Of a stretch of 64,000 nucleotides of DNA, positions 46,883 through 56,472 are shown in pieces. A program made the position numbers and the translations under genes. How positions within the stretch are numbered: the stretch's first letter is position 1; each line of letters starts with the position of its first letter. Source of the DNA: an uncultured Victivallales bacterium (GTDB lineage Bacteria; Verrucomicrobiota; Lentisphaeria; Victivallales; UBA1829). Under the pieces are notes generated by a model, which ran no database searches, was not told the DNA's origin, and saw only the letters and a program-made list of their open reading frames with translations. Location: positions 1-64,000 of the forward strand of contig CALXRI010000016.1 in NCBI GenBank assembly GCA_944390795.1, given 5' to 3'.

Positions 46883-46960
46883 CGGAAAAATGCGGAAGCA
46901 TTTTTCCCGGGGTCAAGGGCCGTCGGCCCTTGTCGCGGTCCGGCGGCGAGACGCCGGTCG
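46883..46960 (-). repeat. Dispersed intergenic repeat, copy B
   Basis: The inverse-orientation copy of the element at 32628-32704, with a perfect 34-base match at 46927-46960. Here the internal palindromes are complete (AAGGGC-CGTCG-GCCCTT and GGAAAAATGC-TTCC-GCATTTTTCC). It is flanked by CCGGCGTCCGG on both sides (46861-46871 and 46986-46996) and by G-rich and C-rich ends. It lies between the convergent acyl-CoA synthetase and ppk1 genes. Confidence 0.8.
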
Positions 46961-47046
46961 TGCGGAGCACGAAAATTATCTCCCCCCGGCGTCCGGGCAG
47001 AGAGTCCTTCTGCATTGCAGATCATATTGTTATTTTTCCATGAAAT

Positions 47047-49200
47047 TTATTCCCGCTCCGGCTGTTTGAAGACTGTGATATTGCCGTTGGCCGGCTTCGC
47101 CGTTTCCTTTGCTTTTGCCAGACGTTGCTTGTAATAATCATACAGAACGTTCTGGCTGCGGGATTTTTCATATGCCGTCATGCCTGTGGTCTTGGAATAC
47201 TGGTTGATCCCGATGACTCGGCGGCCTTTCCGCCGGTCGTTCAGGCAGGTCCGGAGGATGAAATCAAGTTCCTCGCGGTTTTCCGGTGCGTCGACGGGGA
47301 AGAGCGTTTCGATCCGGCGCCGGAGATTGCGGGGCATGAGATCGGCGCTGCCCATGTAATATTCGGGGGAGCCGTTGTTGAGAAAGTAGTAGATGCGGGA
47401 ATGCTCGAGATAGCGGTCGAGAATGCTGACGATCCGGATGTTCTTTGCGAATTCCTGCGGAAGGCAGAAAGGGGTGATTCCGCAGATTCCCCGGACGATC
47501 AGCTCGATCTTGACGTGGCGGCATGCCGCCATGTAGAGGTGTTCAATTACCTCATAGTCAATGATGGAGTTCACTTTGATGATGATGTGACCGGGATTTT
47601 CCCTTGTCGAGATGCGCGCCTCGCGATCGATGAGGAAAAGGATTTTTTCCAGCATGTTGAACGGGGCGACGACAAGCTTGTTCCAGTCCGGAGGAGTGGA
47701 AAAGCCCGTAATGACGTTGAAGAGGGCTGAGACATCGGTCGCCAGAACCTTGTCGTCGGAAAAGTAGCCGATGTCGGTGTAGAGGCGCGCGGTCTTGTCG
47801 TTGTAGTTTCCTGTGCTGAGGTGGACATAGCGCCGGATGCCGTCGTCTTCGCGCCGGATCACCATCAGCGCCTTGCAGTGCACCTTGAGTCCGGCAATGC
47901 CGTAGACGACATGGGCGCCTGCCTCGGCAAGTTCACGCGCCCAGATGATGTTGTTTTCCTCGTCGAAGCGCGCCTTGAGTTCGACCAGCACGGAAACCTG
48001 TTTGCCGTTTCGCGCCGCCTTGACCAGCGCCTTGACCACGGGAGAATTGCCGCTGACGCGGTAAAGCGTCTGTTTGATCGCCAGAACATCCGGATCTTCC
48101 GCCGCCTGTTCGAGCAGTTTCACCACCGGATCGAATGATTCATAGGGATGATGCACGAGGAAGGGGCTTTGTTCGCGGATTGCCGCGAACATGTCCTTGC
48201 GCCCGATCAGGTGAGGCGACTGGAGCGGCGGAAGCGGCTCGTCGAGAAGTTCCGGATATCCCTGGAGCGAGGCGAGAGCGAACATGGACTTCAGGTTCAT
48301 GATCCCCGTGATCGGCTGGATCAGGCGCGCGCCCGCATCTGCTATGTTGAGTTTTTCCAGCAGCCATTTTTTCGATTTTGCCGAAATGTTCGAAGAAAGT
48401 TCAAGGCGGACCAGACTGCGCTTGGTTTTTTTGCGCAGGGCGATCTGGATTTCTGTCATCAGGTCGGCGATGGACTCCTCGTCGATGGAGAAGTCCATGT
48501 CGCGCGTTACGCGGAACATGGCGCACTCCTTGATTTCCGCGCCGGAAAAGAGCAGATTGAGGTTGTTCTGAATGAGTTCTTCCGCGGTGATGCAGACCAG
48601 GCCGTTTGCCGAACTTTCGATCTGGATGAATCGTGGAATCACCGGGGGAACTTCAAGGATTGCGAATTTTTCCGTCTTTTCCTTGGCGGGGACGAGGCGG
48701 ATCAGAATTTCAAGCCCGAGATTCGGCACAAGCGGGAACGGATGCGACTGATCGATGCCGATCGGCGTCAGAACCGGATAGATTTCCGAGGTCATGATTT
48801 TCAGCGCTGTGTTTTTCTGGATCGCACTGAGGGAGTCCCAGGTTTCGATGCGGATTTTGTGCTTCCGGAGTTCCGGGAGGATGTCGCGGTTGAGATAGCG
48901 ATACTGGCGCGAGACAAGTTCCTTGATCCTGTGGTCGAGTTCCGCAAGCAGTTCCGCGGGTTCGTAGCCGTAATTCTGATAGATTTTATGGAATTTGGTA
49001 TCGAGCTGGCTTGTGATGCCGGCGATGCGGACCATGAAGAACTCGTCGAGATTGCTGCTGAAGATTGCGATGAACTTGAGACGTTCAAGCAGAGGGTTCC
49101 CTTTGTCCGCCGCTTCGTCCAGGACCCGGGAATTGAACTCCAGCCAGCTGATGTCGCGGTTGAGGAACTCAAACTGCATTTGCGTTTTTTTCTGTGTCAT
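47047..49200 (-). CDS. ppk1: Polyphosphate kinase 1
   Basis: A 717-residue enzyme that makes polyphosphate from ATP, reversibly. The N-terminal domain (NRDISWLEFN), the catalytic domains with the phospho-acceptor His in YVHLSTGNYN and the second His in DRYLEHSR are present. The length is typical (690-740). GGAG precedes the ATG 11 bases away. It follows ppx by 12 bases in a ROK kinase-ppx-ppk1 operon, so the makers and breakers of polyphosphate are co-expressed. Confidence 0.96.
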   Translation of the reverse strand: MTQKKTQMQFEFLNRDISWLEFNSRVLDEAADKGNPLLERLKFIAIFSSNLDEFFMVRIAGITSQLDTKFHKIYQNYGYEPAELLAELDHRIKELVSRQYRYLNRDILPELRKHKIRIETWDSLSAIQKNTALKIMTSEIYPVLTPIGIDQSHPFPLVPNLGLEILIRLVPAKEKTEKFAILEVPPVIPRFIQIESSANGLVCITAEELIQNNLNLLFSGAEIKECAMFRVTRDMDFSIDEESIADLMTEIQIALRKKTKRSLVRLELSSNISAKSKKWLLEKLNIADAGARLIQPITGIMNLKSMFALASLQGYPELLDEPLPPLQSPHLIGRKDMFAAIREQSPFLVHHPYESFDPVVKLLEQAAEDPDVLAIKQTLYRVSGNSPVVKALVKAARNGKQVSVLVELKARFDEENNIIWARELAEAGAHVVYGIAGLKVHCKALMVIRREDDGIRRYVHLSTGNYNDKTARLYTDIGYFSDDKVLATDVSALFNVITGFSTPPDWNKLVVAPFNMLEKILFLIDREARISTRENPGHIIIKVNSIIDYEVIEHLYMAACRHVKIELIVRGICGITPFCLPQEFAKNIRIVSILDRYLEHSRIYYFLNNGSPEYYMGSADLMPRNLRRRIETLFPVDAPENREELDFILRTCLNDRRKGRRVIGINQYSKTTGMTAYEKSRSQNVLYDYYKQRLAKAKETAKPANGNITVFKQPERE

Positions 49201-49212
49201 TTCGGCGCTCCG

Positions 49213-50736
49213 TTAATGGAATATGACCTTGCGTGCAAAGACGCTCCGGAAATAGTTTGTATCGATTTCTAACAGGGATTCCGAGAAATGCGAAATGTTG
49301 TCCTCCAGACGGATTACGATGCGGTCCGGTTCGATCCTTACGCTCATGTGATCCGGAGCCGCGCCGGTCGCGGCCAGTCCGCAGGCAATGCGCAGAATCG
49401 AAGCCAGTTTGTTCAGAATGGAGCGGTCTTCCGGAGAGAGCACGGCGTATTCAGGATGAAGGATTTTCGGCTCCGCCTTGCGGTGGTAGCGGGCGACAAG
49501 TGCGGCGAGACGGCGTTCCCGCAGGGAGATGCCGGGGATCTCCGTATTCAGAATGAGATAGTGGGAGTGTTTGTGGTAAGCCTGGTTGTTGACGAACAGC
49601 CCGCTTTTATGCAGGCGGGCCGCTATGCGCAGGATCAGCAGTTCGCGTTTGCCCAGTCCGTGCAGCTTTTCCAGAAGCGTGAAGAGCCGTTCTGCAAAGC
49701 GGCTGGCTCGTTCGCTGTATTCGTTCCAGCAGAGATAGCGGGCTGCGGTATGGTTGATGAGATTGTGAATCTGTTCGTCGAAGATGTCGGGAACGCCGAA
49801 TTCCGTATTGATGAAGTCGCGCATCAGAACGTCTCTCGTGGAGGCCATCGGAACGACGATCTCCCTTGCATCCGTCAGGCGGAGCAGATTTTCCAGAATC
49901 ATGCAGCAGGGGGCGATGGTTTCCGCCAGATCCGGCGGAATCCGATAGGTTTCGCTGACCTCTTCCAGACTCATATTGAGTATTTCCGAACGCAGTCTGA
50001 AAAAAGTCTCGCGCGGAAGGCTTGCCGCCGACGTGCCGCGGCGGCCCGTCAGACGGAGCAGGGTCCGGACCGAAGAGCCCATCGCGATGATCGTTTCGGC
50101 CTTGATGCGTCCGGAGATGTGTTCCAGCTCGCTGAAGGATTTGTCGACAAGCGTGGAGACGAACTGCACCATCGCCGTCGAGGAAAACGTGCCCGGCATG
50201 AGTTCGATCGCACGGAGAGTTCCGACCTTCAGGGTTTCCGTGAAGCGGAGCTGGCCGCAGTCGTAGGCGCTGACCTGGCAGGCTCCGGTTCCGATGTCCG
50301 CAATGAGCGTCGCCTTCCGGTTGAATCCGTACTTCGCGGGAACATCGCTGATGGTCGCGATGTAATCCAGGCGCGCTTCGTCGACCCCGTCGAAAATCCG
50401 GATGTCGATTCCCGTGGCGTGGCGGACGCGCTCAATGAAGATTTCCGCATTGCCAGCCTCGCGCACCGCGCTTGTGGCGATTGCCAGGCAGCGCCTGACT
50501 CCGTATTCGTCCATTTTCTGCTTGAAATTGCGCAGGATGCCGCATAGAATCTGGATCGATTCGTCGGCGATCATGGCGGTGCGGAACACATTCGAACCGA
50601 GCGGAACGGGCATTTCAAGCTCTTCCAGTTCGACAAAGGTGTGGTCGGCGACATTGACTTCGGCAATGAGCATCCTGGCGGAATGCGCTCCGATGTCGAT
50701 GGTCGCCATCAGTTTTTTTTCCGCTTTCCGGGACAT
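49213..50736 (-). CDS. ppx: Ppx/GppA-type exopolyphosphatase with C-terminal HD-like domain
   Basis: A 507-residue protein of the Ppx/GppA family, which removes phosphate from polyphosphate or the 5' phosphate of pppGpp. The actin-like fold shows ATIDIGAHSARMLIAE near the start, AIATSAVREAGN, and LIADIGTGACQVS. The usual second motif reads GxGS in most members and GTGACQ here. The C-terminal ~190 residues are helical with HD-type features (RIAARLHKSG). The frame opens upstream in the ROK gene; the ATG at 50736 is 2 bases after that stop. It is coupled with ppk1. Confidence 0.92.
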   Translation of the reverse strand: MSRKAEKKLMATIDIGAHSARMLIAEVNVADHTFVELEELEMPVPLGSNVFRTAMIADESIQILCGILRNFKQKMDEYGVRRCLAIATSAVREAGNAEIFIERVRHATGIDIRIFDGVDEARLDYIATISDVPAKYGFNRKATLIADIGTGACQVSAYDCGQLRFTETLKVGTLRAIELMPGTFSSTAMVQFVSTLVDKSFSELEHISGRIKAETIIAMGSSVRTLLRLTGRRGTSAASLPRETFFRLRSEILNMSLEEVSETYRIPPDLAETIAPCCMILENLLRLTDAREIVVPMASTRDVLMRDFINTEFGVPDIFDEQIHNLINHTAARYLCWNEYSERASRFAERLFTLLEKLHGLGKRELLILRIAARLHKSGLFVNNQAYHKHSHYLILNTEIPGISLRERRLAALVARYHRKAEPKILHPEYAVLSPEDRSILNKLASILRIACGLAATGAAPDHMSVRIEPDRIVIRLEDNISHFSESLLEIDTNYFRSVFARKVIFH

Positions 50737-50738
50737 TT

Positions 50739-51719
50739 TCAGACATTGCCCTTTCCGCGCGCGAGAATGGTTGCGCCCATCGCCACCGCGTCGTCGCCGT
50801 ATGCGCTGCATTTGATTTTGATCTTCGAGGGGGGAATGCCGAAGAGATGCGCCTCAAAGCTTTTCCGGAAGACCGGCAGGATCACCTCCCCCATTGAAAC
50901 CATCACGCCGCCGCCGAGCACAATGCATTCCGGCGCGACGACCGCGCAGGTCGAAGCCGCGGCGATGCCCAGCATGACGGAGCCCTTGTCGATGACGTTG
51001 CGTACAACGGGGTCTCCCGCGGCATAGGCTTTCGCCAGGTATTTGCTCTTGATGTTCGTCGACTTCATGTCGAACTTGTCCGGCGGCAGAAGGGTGCCGA
51101 CGTCGCGTTTGCGGATCTCTTTCTTGATCGCCTTCACATAGGCGATTTTGCTGCAGTAGGCTTCGATGCACCCCTTGTGTCCGCAGCCGCAGCGCCGTCC
51201 GCCTTTCCGGATGATCATGTGTCCGAGCTCCCCTGCAAGTCCGCAGTTGCCCTTCAGCAGCCTGTCGTCTATGACAAGCCCTCCGCCGAGTCCTGTGCCG
51301 ATGAAATAGCCGACGACGGAGTGGCAGCCTTTCGCCGCTCCGGAATGATATTCGCTCAGTGTGCCGAGGTCTCCGTCGTTGCCGAGATAGACCTCTTTGC
51401 CGGTCAGTTTCCGGAAGATGGATTTCATGGAAAGATTCCTGACGCCGAAATTCGTTGCGAAGTGCGCATCGCCCGTGACGGGATCGACGGGGGAGGGAAG
51501 CGCCGCGCCAATATGAGCGACATCCGCCAGCGTAAGGTTCTTTTCCGCCAGCGCAAGACGACCGGTTTCCAGCATTGCCTTTGCGATCTGTTCCGGAGTG
51601 GAGTTCGCGTCCGTCTGCGTTTTGGCCGATGCCAGGATGTTGTTTGCCGCATCGGTGACGATCGCATAGATCTTGCTGCCGCCGAGGTCAATGCCGAGAG
51701 CCAGCTCGTTCGCGTTCAT
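50739..51719 (-). CDS. ROK-family sugar kinase (glucokinase-like)
   Basis: A 326-residue ROK kinase. The phosphate motif LGIDLGGSKIYAIV is at the N-terminus, and GTGLGGG with ELGHMI follows. The zinc motif CGCGHKGCIE is present, followed by an insert of ~50 charged residues before the C-terminal ADP-binding region. It should phosphorylate glucose or an amino sugar. The zinc motif is typical of ATP-using ROK kinases and argues against a polyphosphate glucokinase, despite the ppx-ppk1 neighbours. The ATG at 51719 has GGAAAG upstream and removes a 48-residue non-homologous extension. Confidence 0.9.
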   Translation of the reverse strand: MNANELALGIDLGGSKIYAIVTDAANNILASAKTQTDANSTPEQIAKAMLETGRLALAEKNLTLADVAHIGAALPSPVDPVTGDAHFATNFGVRNLSMKSIFRKLTGKEVYLGNDGDLGTLSEYHSGAAKGCHSVVGYFIGTGLGGGLVIDDRLLKGNCGLAGELGHMIIRKGGRRCGCGHKGCIEAYCSKIAYVKAIKKEIRKRDVGTLLPPDKFDMKSTNIKSKYLAKAYAAGDPVVRNVIDKGSVMLGIAAASTCAVVAPECIVLGGGVMVSMGEVILPVFRKSFEAHLFGIPPSKIKIKCSAYGDDAVAMGATILARGKGNV

Positions 51720-51835
51720 GAGGTCTTTCCTTTCGTGTCTGGTTTGTCTGTGCCATGCGGCGATGCTGGAAAACTCTGTCCGTGTCCCCCCTTGTTCACG
51801 CTTCCGGACACACGGGATTGCATCGCTTTCCGGAT

Positions 51836-51863
51836 AACCTAACCCGCGAAAGAAATTTTGCAA
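51836..51863 (-). promoter_or_regulatory. Possible promoter of the ROK-ppx-ppk1 operon
   Basis: On the minus strand TTGCAA (51863-51858), 16 bases, then TAGGTT (51841-51836). The leader would be about 110 bases long. Confidence 0.4.
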
Positions 51864-51885
51864 CAGGGAAACGATTGGATTTCGG

Positions 51886-53556
51886 TTAGAATTTCACCAC
51901 GCTGAACCCGTCGGGCGAATTGTCTGCGCTGGATTTGCGCCATTCATACGGGGGGAAGGTGTCTTTGTAATCCTCTGTCAGGACGTCCGTCCGGGAGACA
52001 AAATAGACGTCTCTGCCCTGTTCCTTTTCCCGGCGGATCAGAGCCTTGAGCGCCGCGACGTCGGGGAGATGGCGGTGCTTTGCCTCGGGATATTTCAGGC
52101 CGTATTCGATTTCTCCGCGGGAGACGAACATGTAGGCGTCCGCGCGTTTGTAGACCCAGCAGACATCCTGGAACGGACGGCGGAAGGTGACAAGCGCCGC
52201 GTCTTTCGGCACCGGCACCGTCGCGAGAAATTCGGACGGTGCCTTGCGTTCCGCCACAATGTCGGGAAATACGAAGTGCGAACAGATGATCGTATAGAGG
52301 AACCCGTAAAGATAGAGTGCGATTTTGCGCTCGGGAATGGCGGTTCTCAAGGCCCCCAGCATGCATCCCGTCCAGACAAGCGCGGCGATGACGACCAGGA
52401 TGTATTTCAGCAGCTCATGTTGTGCATAAAGCCCGACGGGCCATCCGGTGAACTGGTTGAAAGTCAGCGCCGTCGCGCCGAGAATCAGAAGGACGGAAAA
52501 GAGAATCGCCGTGATCTTGAAGGAGAGCATGCTTTTCTTTTCCGTGAAGAATCGTTCCGAAAGCCCTGCCGCGATCAGAATTGCGAGCGGGGCGAAACAC
52601 GGCAGAATATAGGTCGCCAGCTTTCCGCTTGAGCAGGAGAAGAAGAGGAACGGCATGACGAAGCTGCAGAGGCTGTATTTGAGCAGCTTGTTTCTGAAGA
52701 TGTTTTTCCGCAGTCCGAGCACTGCGTCGGGCAGCATGACGATCCACTGGAGAAGTCCCAGCAGAAGTACCGGAATGAAATAATAGAATGGTTCGCTGTG
52801 CTGTGCTTTTTCCTGCCCGAAGAAACGGTTGAGATGCTCGACGAAAATGAAGTAGTTCCAGTAGTCCGGTTCCGCGCGGTGCACGGCGACCGCCCAGGGC
52901 GTCGAAACGGCGATCACCCCGAGCAGGGGCAGCCAGGGCAGAGTCGGAATCTCCTTCCAGCGCTTCTCCCAGATCAGATAGGGGACAATGCTCACGGCGG
53001 GAACCGCGAACGCAAGGAAGCCTTTTGTAAGGAATGCGCATCCGCACATGATTCCGGACAGAAATAGAAACGCCCATTTCCTTCTGCGCGGGCAGTTTTC
53101 CTCAATGGCGAGGAAGAAAAACGCATTCGTCGCCGTCAGGAAAAATGTCAGGATCGGGTCGAGAATTCCGACTGAGCCGAGCACGAAAACCAGCGGCAGA
53201 GTCAGATAGACGGCCGTTGCGAAGAGCGCCGTCTTCCGCTCGAGCCAGCGCAGCGAGAGCAGATAGATCAGAAGCGCGCTTCCGAGCGTGGCAAGCATTC
53301 CCGGAAGCCGCAGCGCGAAGGCGTTTTCCCCGAAGAGTTGCATCGACGCCGCCCAGAGCCAGTATCCCATCGGCGGTTTTTCAAAATAGCGGACGCCGTT
53401 GAGCGTCGGCGAAACCCAGTTCCCGCTTTCAATCATTTCCCGCGCGATTTCGGCATAGCGCGTTTCGTCGGGCGCCATCAGAGGACGGCCTCCGATGGGG
53501 AGGATGAAGAACAGCGCAACGGCGCAGAGGGCGATCAGGAACCATTTGTGTTTCAT
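51886..53556 (-). CDS. arnT: ArnT-type lipid A aminoarabinose/sugar transferase
   Basis: A 556-residue GT83/PMT-superfamily glycosyltransferase with about 12 membrane helices. It has the first-loop motif APDETRYAEIAREM with the conserved Asp and Glu, followed by YFEKPPMGYW as in ArnT. It should move a sugar, likely L-Ara4N, from undecaprenyl phosphate to lipid A on the periplasmic side, lowering negative charge and polymyxin binding. It follows arnD by 4 bases and has AAAGG before the ATG. It ends the arn cluster. Confidence 0.9.
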   Translation of the reverse strand: MKHKWFLIALCAVALFFILPIGGRPLMAPDETRYAEIAREMIESGNWVSPTLNGVRYFEKPPMGYWLWAASMQLFGENAFALRLPGMLATLGSALLIYLLSLRWLERKTALFATAVYLTLPLVFVLGSVGILDPILTFFLTATNAFFFLAIEENCPRRRKWAFLFLSGIMCGCAFLTKGFLAFAVPAVSIVPYLIWEKRWKEIPTLPWLPLLGVIAVSTPWAVAVHRAEPDYWNYFIFVEHLNRFFGQEKAQHSEPFYYFIPVLLLGLLQWIVMLPDAVLGLRKNIFRNKLLKYSLCSFVMPFLFFSCSSGKLATYILPCFAPLAILIAAGLSERFFTEKKSMLSFKITAILFSVLLILGATALTFNQFTGWPVGLYAQHELLKYILVVIAALVWTGCMLGALRTAIPERKIALYLYGFLYTIICSHFVFPDIVAERKAPSEFLATVPVPKDAALVTFRRPFQDVCWVYKRADAYMFVSRGEIEYGLKYPEAKHRHLPDVAALKALIRREKEQGRDVYFVSRTDVLTEDYKDTFPPYEWRKSSADNSPDGFSVVKF

Positions 53557-53560
53557 TGTG

Positions 53561-54466
53561 TCACCTTTCCGGGGTGTGGGACTCTTGTTTCAGCGCAAGC
53601 CATCCTTCGCGTCCGGGAATCTCCCCTTTCACAATGGCGGCACGGGGCAGAACGGCCGGAGCCGCGGGCAGTAAATCGCCGGGCGCGGCGAATGAAATTC
53701 CGCGTGCCTTCGCCATGTCGAGAAATTCCTCAAACATTTTCAGACAGGCGCCGCCTTCGGCTTCCGCGTGGATCGTCAGCATGTTGAAGGCATCTTCATC
53801 CACGGTCTCCAGAAGGCGTTCATTGTAGTTTTCATTTGTCACGCCGTTTTTGCCGAGCATTTCATCATAGGTCGGCATATTGAGCGGAATCTGCGGCGTC
53901 GCCAGAACCTGCCCGTCCACGACAGGCAGAAAGATGCCGGTCCCGCGGCAGTCGCTGTTGTAGCGGAAATGGAAGCGTTCCTTCACAAGCAGGGTGCTCT
54001 CCACGCATTTCCAGCCGGGAACGGCGGAGCAGACCGGCGGCTTGCCGGTGATGCGCTCCAGCTCGTCGTACGCTCTTTTGATGTGTTCATAAACGGCTTC
54101 CGGACTCATCTGATCCACATGCGCCTGCCATGCGTGATGATCCCATGCGTGAACGCCGATTTCATGCCCGGCCGCCGCACAGGCGCGGATCGTGTCCGCA
54201 AGGCGCGCGCCGATGCGCGGCCCGGGCCACATCGTTCCCATCAGGAGAATGTCCAGTCCGTAGAGGCTCGCCGCCTTCGTCCGCATCATTTTCCAGAGAA
54301 AGGCCGGCTTGAGGAGCCGCCAGATATGGCGCCCCATGTTGTCGGGACCGACGGAAAAGAAGAACGCCGCCCTGATTCCGTGCCTGTCCAGCACGCGGCA
54401 GAGATTCGGCACGCCGTCGCGCGTGCCGCGGAAGGTGTCCACATCGACTCGAAGCGCGATTTTCAT
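53561..54466 (-). CDS. arnD: ArnD deformylase
   Basis: A 301-residue polysaccharide-deacetylase-fold enzyme that removes the formyl group from undecaprenyl-phosphate 4-formamido-L-arabinose. The NodB-type metal motif begins with RVDVDT near the N-terminus and continues with [13 protein letters not shown]; the [10 protein letters not shown] motif is near the end. It matches ArnD in length and order. Its ATG overlaps the arnA stop by 4 bases, so the two are translationally coupled. It acts at the membrane between ArnC and ArnT. Confidence 0.93.
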   Translation of the reverse strand: MKIALRVDVDTFRGTRDGVPNLCRVLDRHGIRAAFFFSVGPDNMGRHIWRLLKPAFLWKMMRTKAASLYGLDILLMGTMWPGPRIGARLADTIRACAAAGHEIGVHAWDHHAWQAHVDQMSPEAVYEHIKRAYDELERITGKPPVCSAVPGWKCVESTLLVKERFHFRYNSDCRGTGIFLPVVDGQVLATPQIPLNMPTYDEMLGKNGVTNENYNERLLETVDEDAFNMLTIHAEAEGGACLKMFEEFLDMAKARGISFAAPGDLLPAAPAVLPRAAIVKGEIPGREGWLALKQESHTPER

Positions 54467-56454
54467 TTTGCGGTGAATTCGCCGGATTCCACCGCCTGGC
54501 GGAGGAAGAAGTCCAGCGTCATTTTGATGGAGTCTTTCAGATTGACCCGCGGCTCCCAGTCACAGTATTTCTTCGCGTTGCGGATACTCGGCTTCCTGTG
54601 CTGGACATCCTGGTATCCCTTGCCGTAGAAACTGCTGCTCTCGACCTCCTTGTAGCCGGCGAAAGGCGGGAATTTCTTCCGGAGCGGATGTCTGCTGAAC
54701 TGTCTGACCAGTTCTTCGGCAAGCTCCTTGATGCTCGCTTCGTTGGAGGGGCAGCCGATGTTGATGATCTTCCCGTCGCATCTGCCGTCCTTGTTCTCAA
54801 TGATCCGGAACAGGCATTCGATGCCGTCTGTGACATGGGTGAAGCAGCGCTTCTGCGCGCCGCCGTCGATCAGCTGGATCGGCGTTCCCTGGACGAGGTT
54901 GAGGATCAGCTGCGTGATCGCGCGCGAACTGCCGATTCTCGCGGACGAAAGGCTGTCCAGTTTCGGCCCCATCCAGTTGAACGGGCGGAACAGCGTGAAT
55001 TTGAGCAGTCCCTTCGCCCCGTAGGCCCAGATGACGCGGTCGAGCATCTGCTTGGAGCAGGAATAAATCCAGCGCTGCATCCGGATCGGGCCGGTGATGA
55101 GCGGGGAGTTGTCCTCGTCGAAATTTTCGTCCGTGCACATGCCGTAGACTTCGGAGGTGGACGGGAAAATAATGCGCTTTCCGTATTTGACGCAGCAGCG
55201 GACGATCCGGAGATTTTCCTCGAAGTCCAGCTCGAACACGCGGAGCGGATTCCTCGTATATTCGATCGGCGTTGCAATCGCGACCAGCGGGAGCACGATG
55301 TCGCACTTGCGGACGTGATATTCGATCCATTCGCGGTTGATTGTGATGTCGCCCTCAAAGAAATGGAAGCCGGGCCGTCCGAGCAGATCGGAGATGTAGT
55401 TGGAACGCAGATCCATGCCGTAGACTTCGTAATCGCCGCTTTCCAGAAGGCGTTCGCTCACGGCGCTTCCGATGAATCCGTTGACGCCGAGGATCAGCAC
55501 GCTTTTCTTTTCCTTGCCCGCGCGGCCGCGGAGCGAGTTCGTGAAGACCATCTTTTCCACGAGCTTGCATTCCTCGGCCAGCTGCGTTCCGGAGGAATAG
55601 AGCCCCCCTTCCAGTTGCGCATAGCGGACCGTGATCGCGCCCTTTCCGCAGGCGATGGTGAGCGGGTTGACCGAAAGCACCGTGCCGGGGAAGGCCTTCT
55701 GCGCGTTCTTTGCTTCGGCAACTTCCCAGAACAGGTATTTCTTCTCGCCGAGATAGCTGAATGCTCCGGGATAGGGGCGCGTCACGCCGCGCACGAGATT
55801 GCGGATCTCGGAGGCGCTTCTGCTCCAGTCTATCAGGCCGTCCGCCGGCTTGCGTCCGCCGAAGTATGTTGCCTTTTTTTCGTCCTGCTTCACACCTTTG
55901 AGCAAGCCTTTTTTCAGTTTCGGAAGCGCGGCGCGCAACAGTTTCGCCGCCGCCTTCGCCGCATTTTCATGGACGTCCCGCGCGGTGTCGTTCGGTCCGA
56001 TCGGAAATTTCTCCTGCGCAAGGATGTCGCCGGTATCGGGTTTTTCTGTCATATAGTGGAAGGTCACACCGGTTTCCTTCTCCCCGTTGATGACGGCCCA
56101 GTTGATCGGACAGCGTCCGCGGTATTTCGGGAGCAGCGAACCGTGCAGATTGATGCAGCCTTTCGCAGGAATGGAGAGAAGCTCTTTCCCGATCATGTTC
56201 CTGTAGTAGAAGGAGAAGATGAAATCGGGCTTCATTTTTCCGATCTTCGCGATCCACAGCGGATGGTTGATATCATCGGGCGCATAGAGAGGAAGTCCCT
56301 TCTGCGAGGCGAGTTCCGCGACCGATTCGAACCAGAGATTTTCATTCGGATCGTCCTTATGCGTGAAGACCGCCTGAATTTCAAAACCGTTTTCGAGAAG
56401 CGCCCGGATCCCTTCGCATCCGATATTGTTGTAGGCCAGAACGACAGCTTTCAT
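54463..56454 (-). CDS. arnA: ArnA bifunctional formyltransferase/UDP-glucuronate decarboxylase
   Basis: A 663-residue enzyme with two domains, nearly the size of the E. coli protein (660). The N-terminal formyltransferase (about 1-300) has the triad N102/H104/D140 ([16 protein letters not shown]), even at E. coli numbers. The C-terminal NAD-dependent decarboxylase (about 315-655) has the Rossmann [11 protein letters not shown]434/E435 in PSTSEVYG and R620 in HRKPS, matching E. coli S433/E434/R619. It makes the 4-keto sugar and later formylates UDP-L-Ara4N. AGGAG lies before the ATG. Confidence 0.96.
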   Translation of the reverse strand: MKAVVLAYNNIGCEGIRALLENGFEIQAVFTHKDDPNENLWFESVAELASQKGLPLYAPDDINHPLWIAKIGKMKPDFIFSFYYRNMIGKELLSIPAKGCINLHGSLLPKYRGRCPINWAVINGEKETGVTFHYMTEKPDTGDILAQEKFPIGPNDTARDVHENAAKAAAKLLRAALPKLKKGLLKGVKQDEKKATYFGGRKPADGLIDWSRSASEIRNLVRGVTRPYPGAFSYLGEKKYLFWEVAEAKNAQKAFPGTVLSVNPLTIACGKGAITVRYAQLEGGLYSSGTQLAEECKLVEKMVFTNSLRGRAGKEKKSVLILGVNGFIGSAVSERLLESGDYEVYGMDLRSNYISDLLGRPGFHFFEGDITINREWIEYHVRKCDIVLPLVAIATPIEYTRNPLRVFELDFEENLRIVRCCVKYGKRIIFPSTSEVYGMCTDENFDEDNSPLITGPIRMQRWIYSCSKQMLDRVIWAYGAKGLLKFTLFRPFNWMGPKLDSLSSARIGSSRAITQLILNLVQGTPIQLIDGGAQKRCFTHVTDGIECLFRIIENKDGRCDGKIINIGCPSNEASIKELAEELVRQFSRHPLRKKFPPFAGYKEVESSSFYGKGYQDVQHRKPSIRNAKKYCDWEPRVNLKDSIKMTLDFFLRQAVESGEFTAK

Positions 56455-56472
56455 TCATAATCTCCTGCTATC

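Noticed and set aside
50739-51719. ROK kinase as a polyphosphate glucokinase
   Set aside because: The operon context suggested it, but the CxCGxxGCxE zinc motif fits ATP-using ROK kinases, so only a general ROK call is made.
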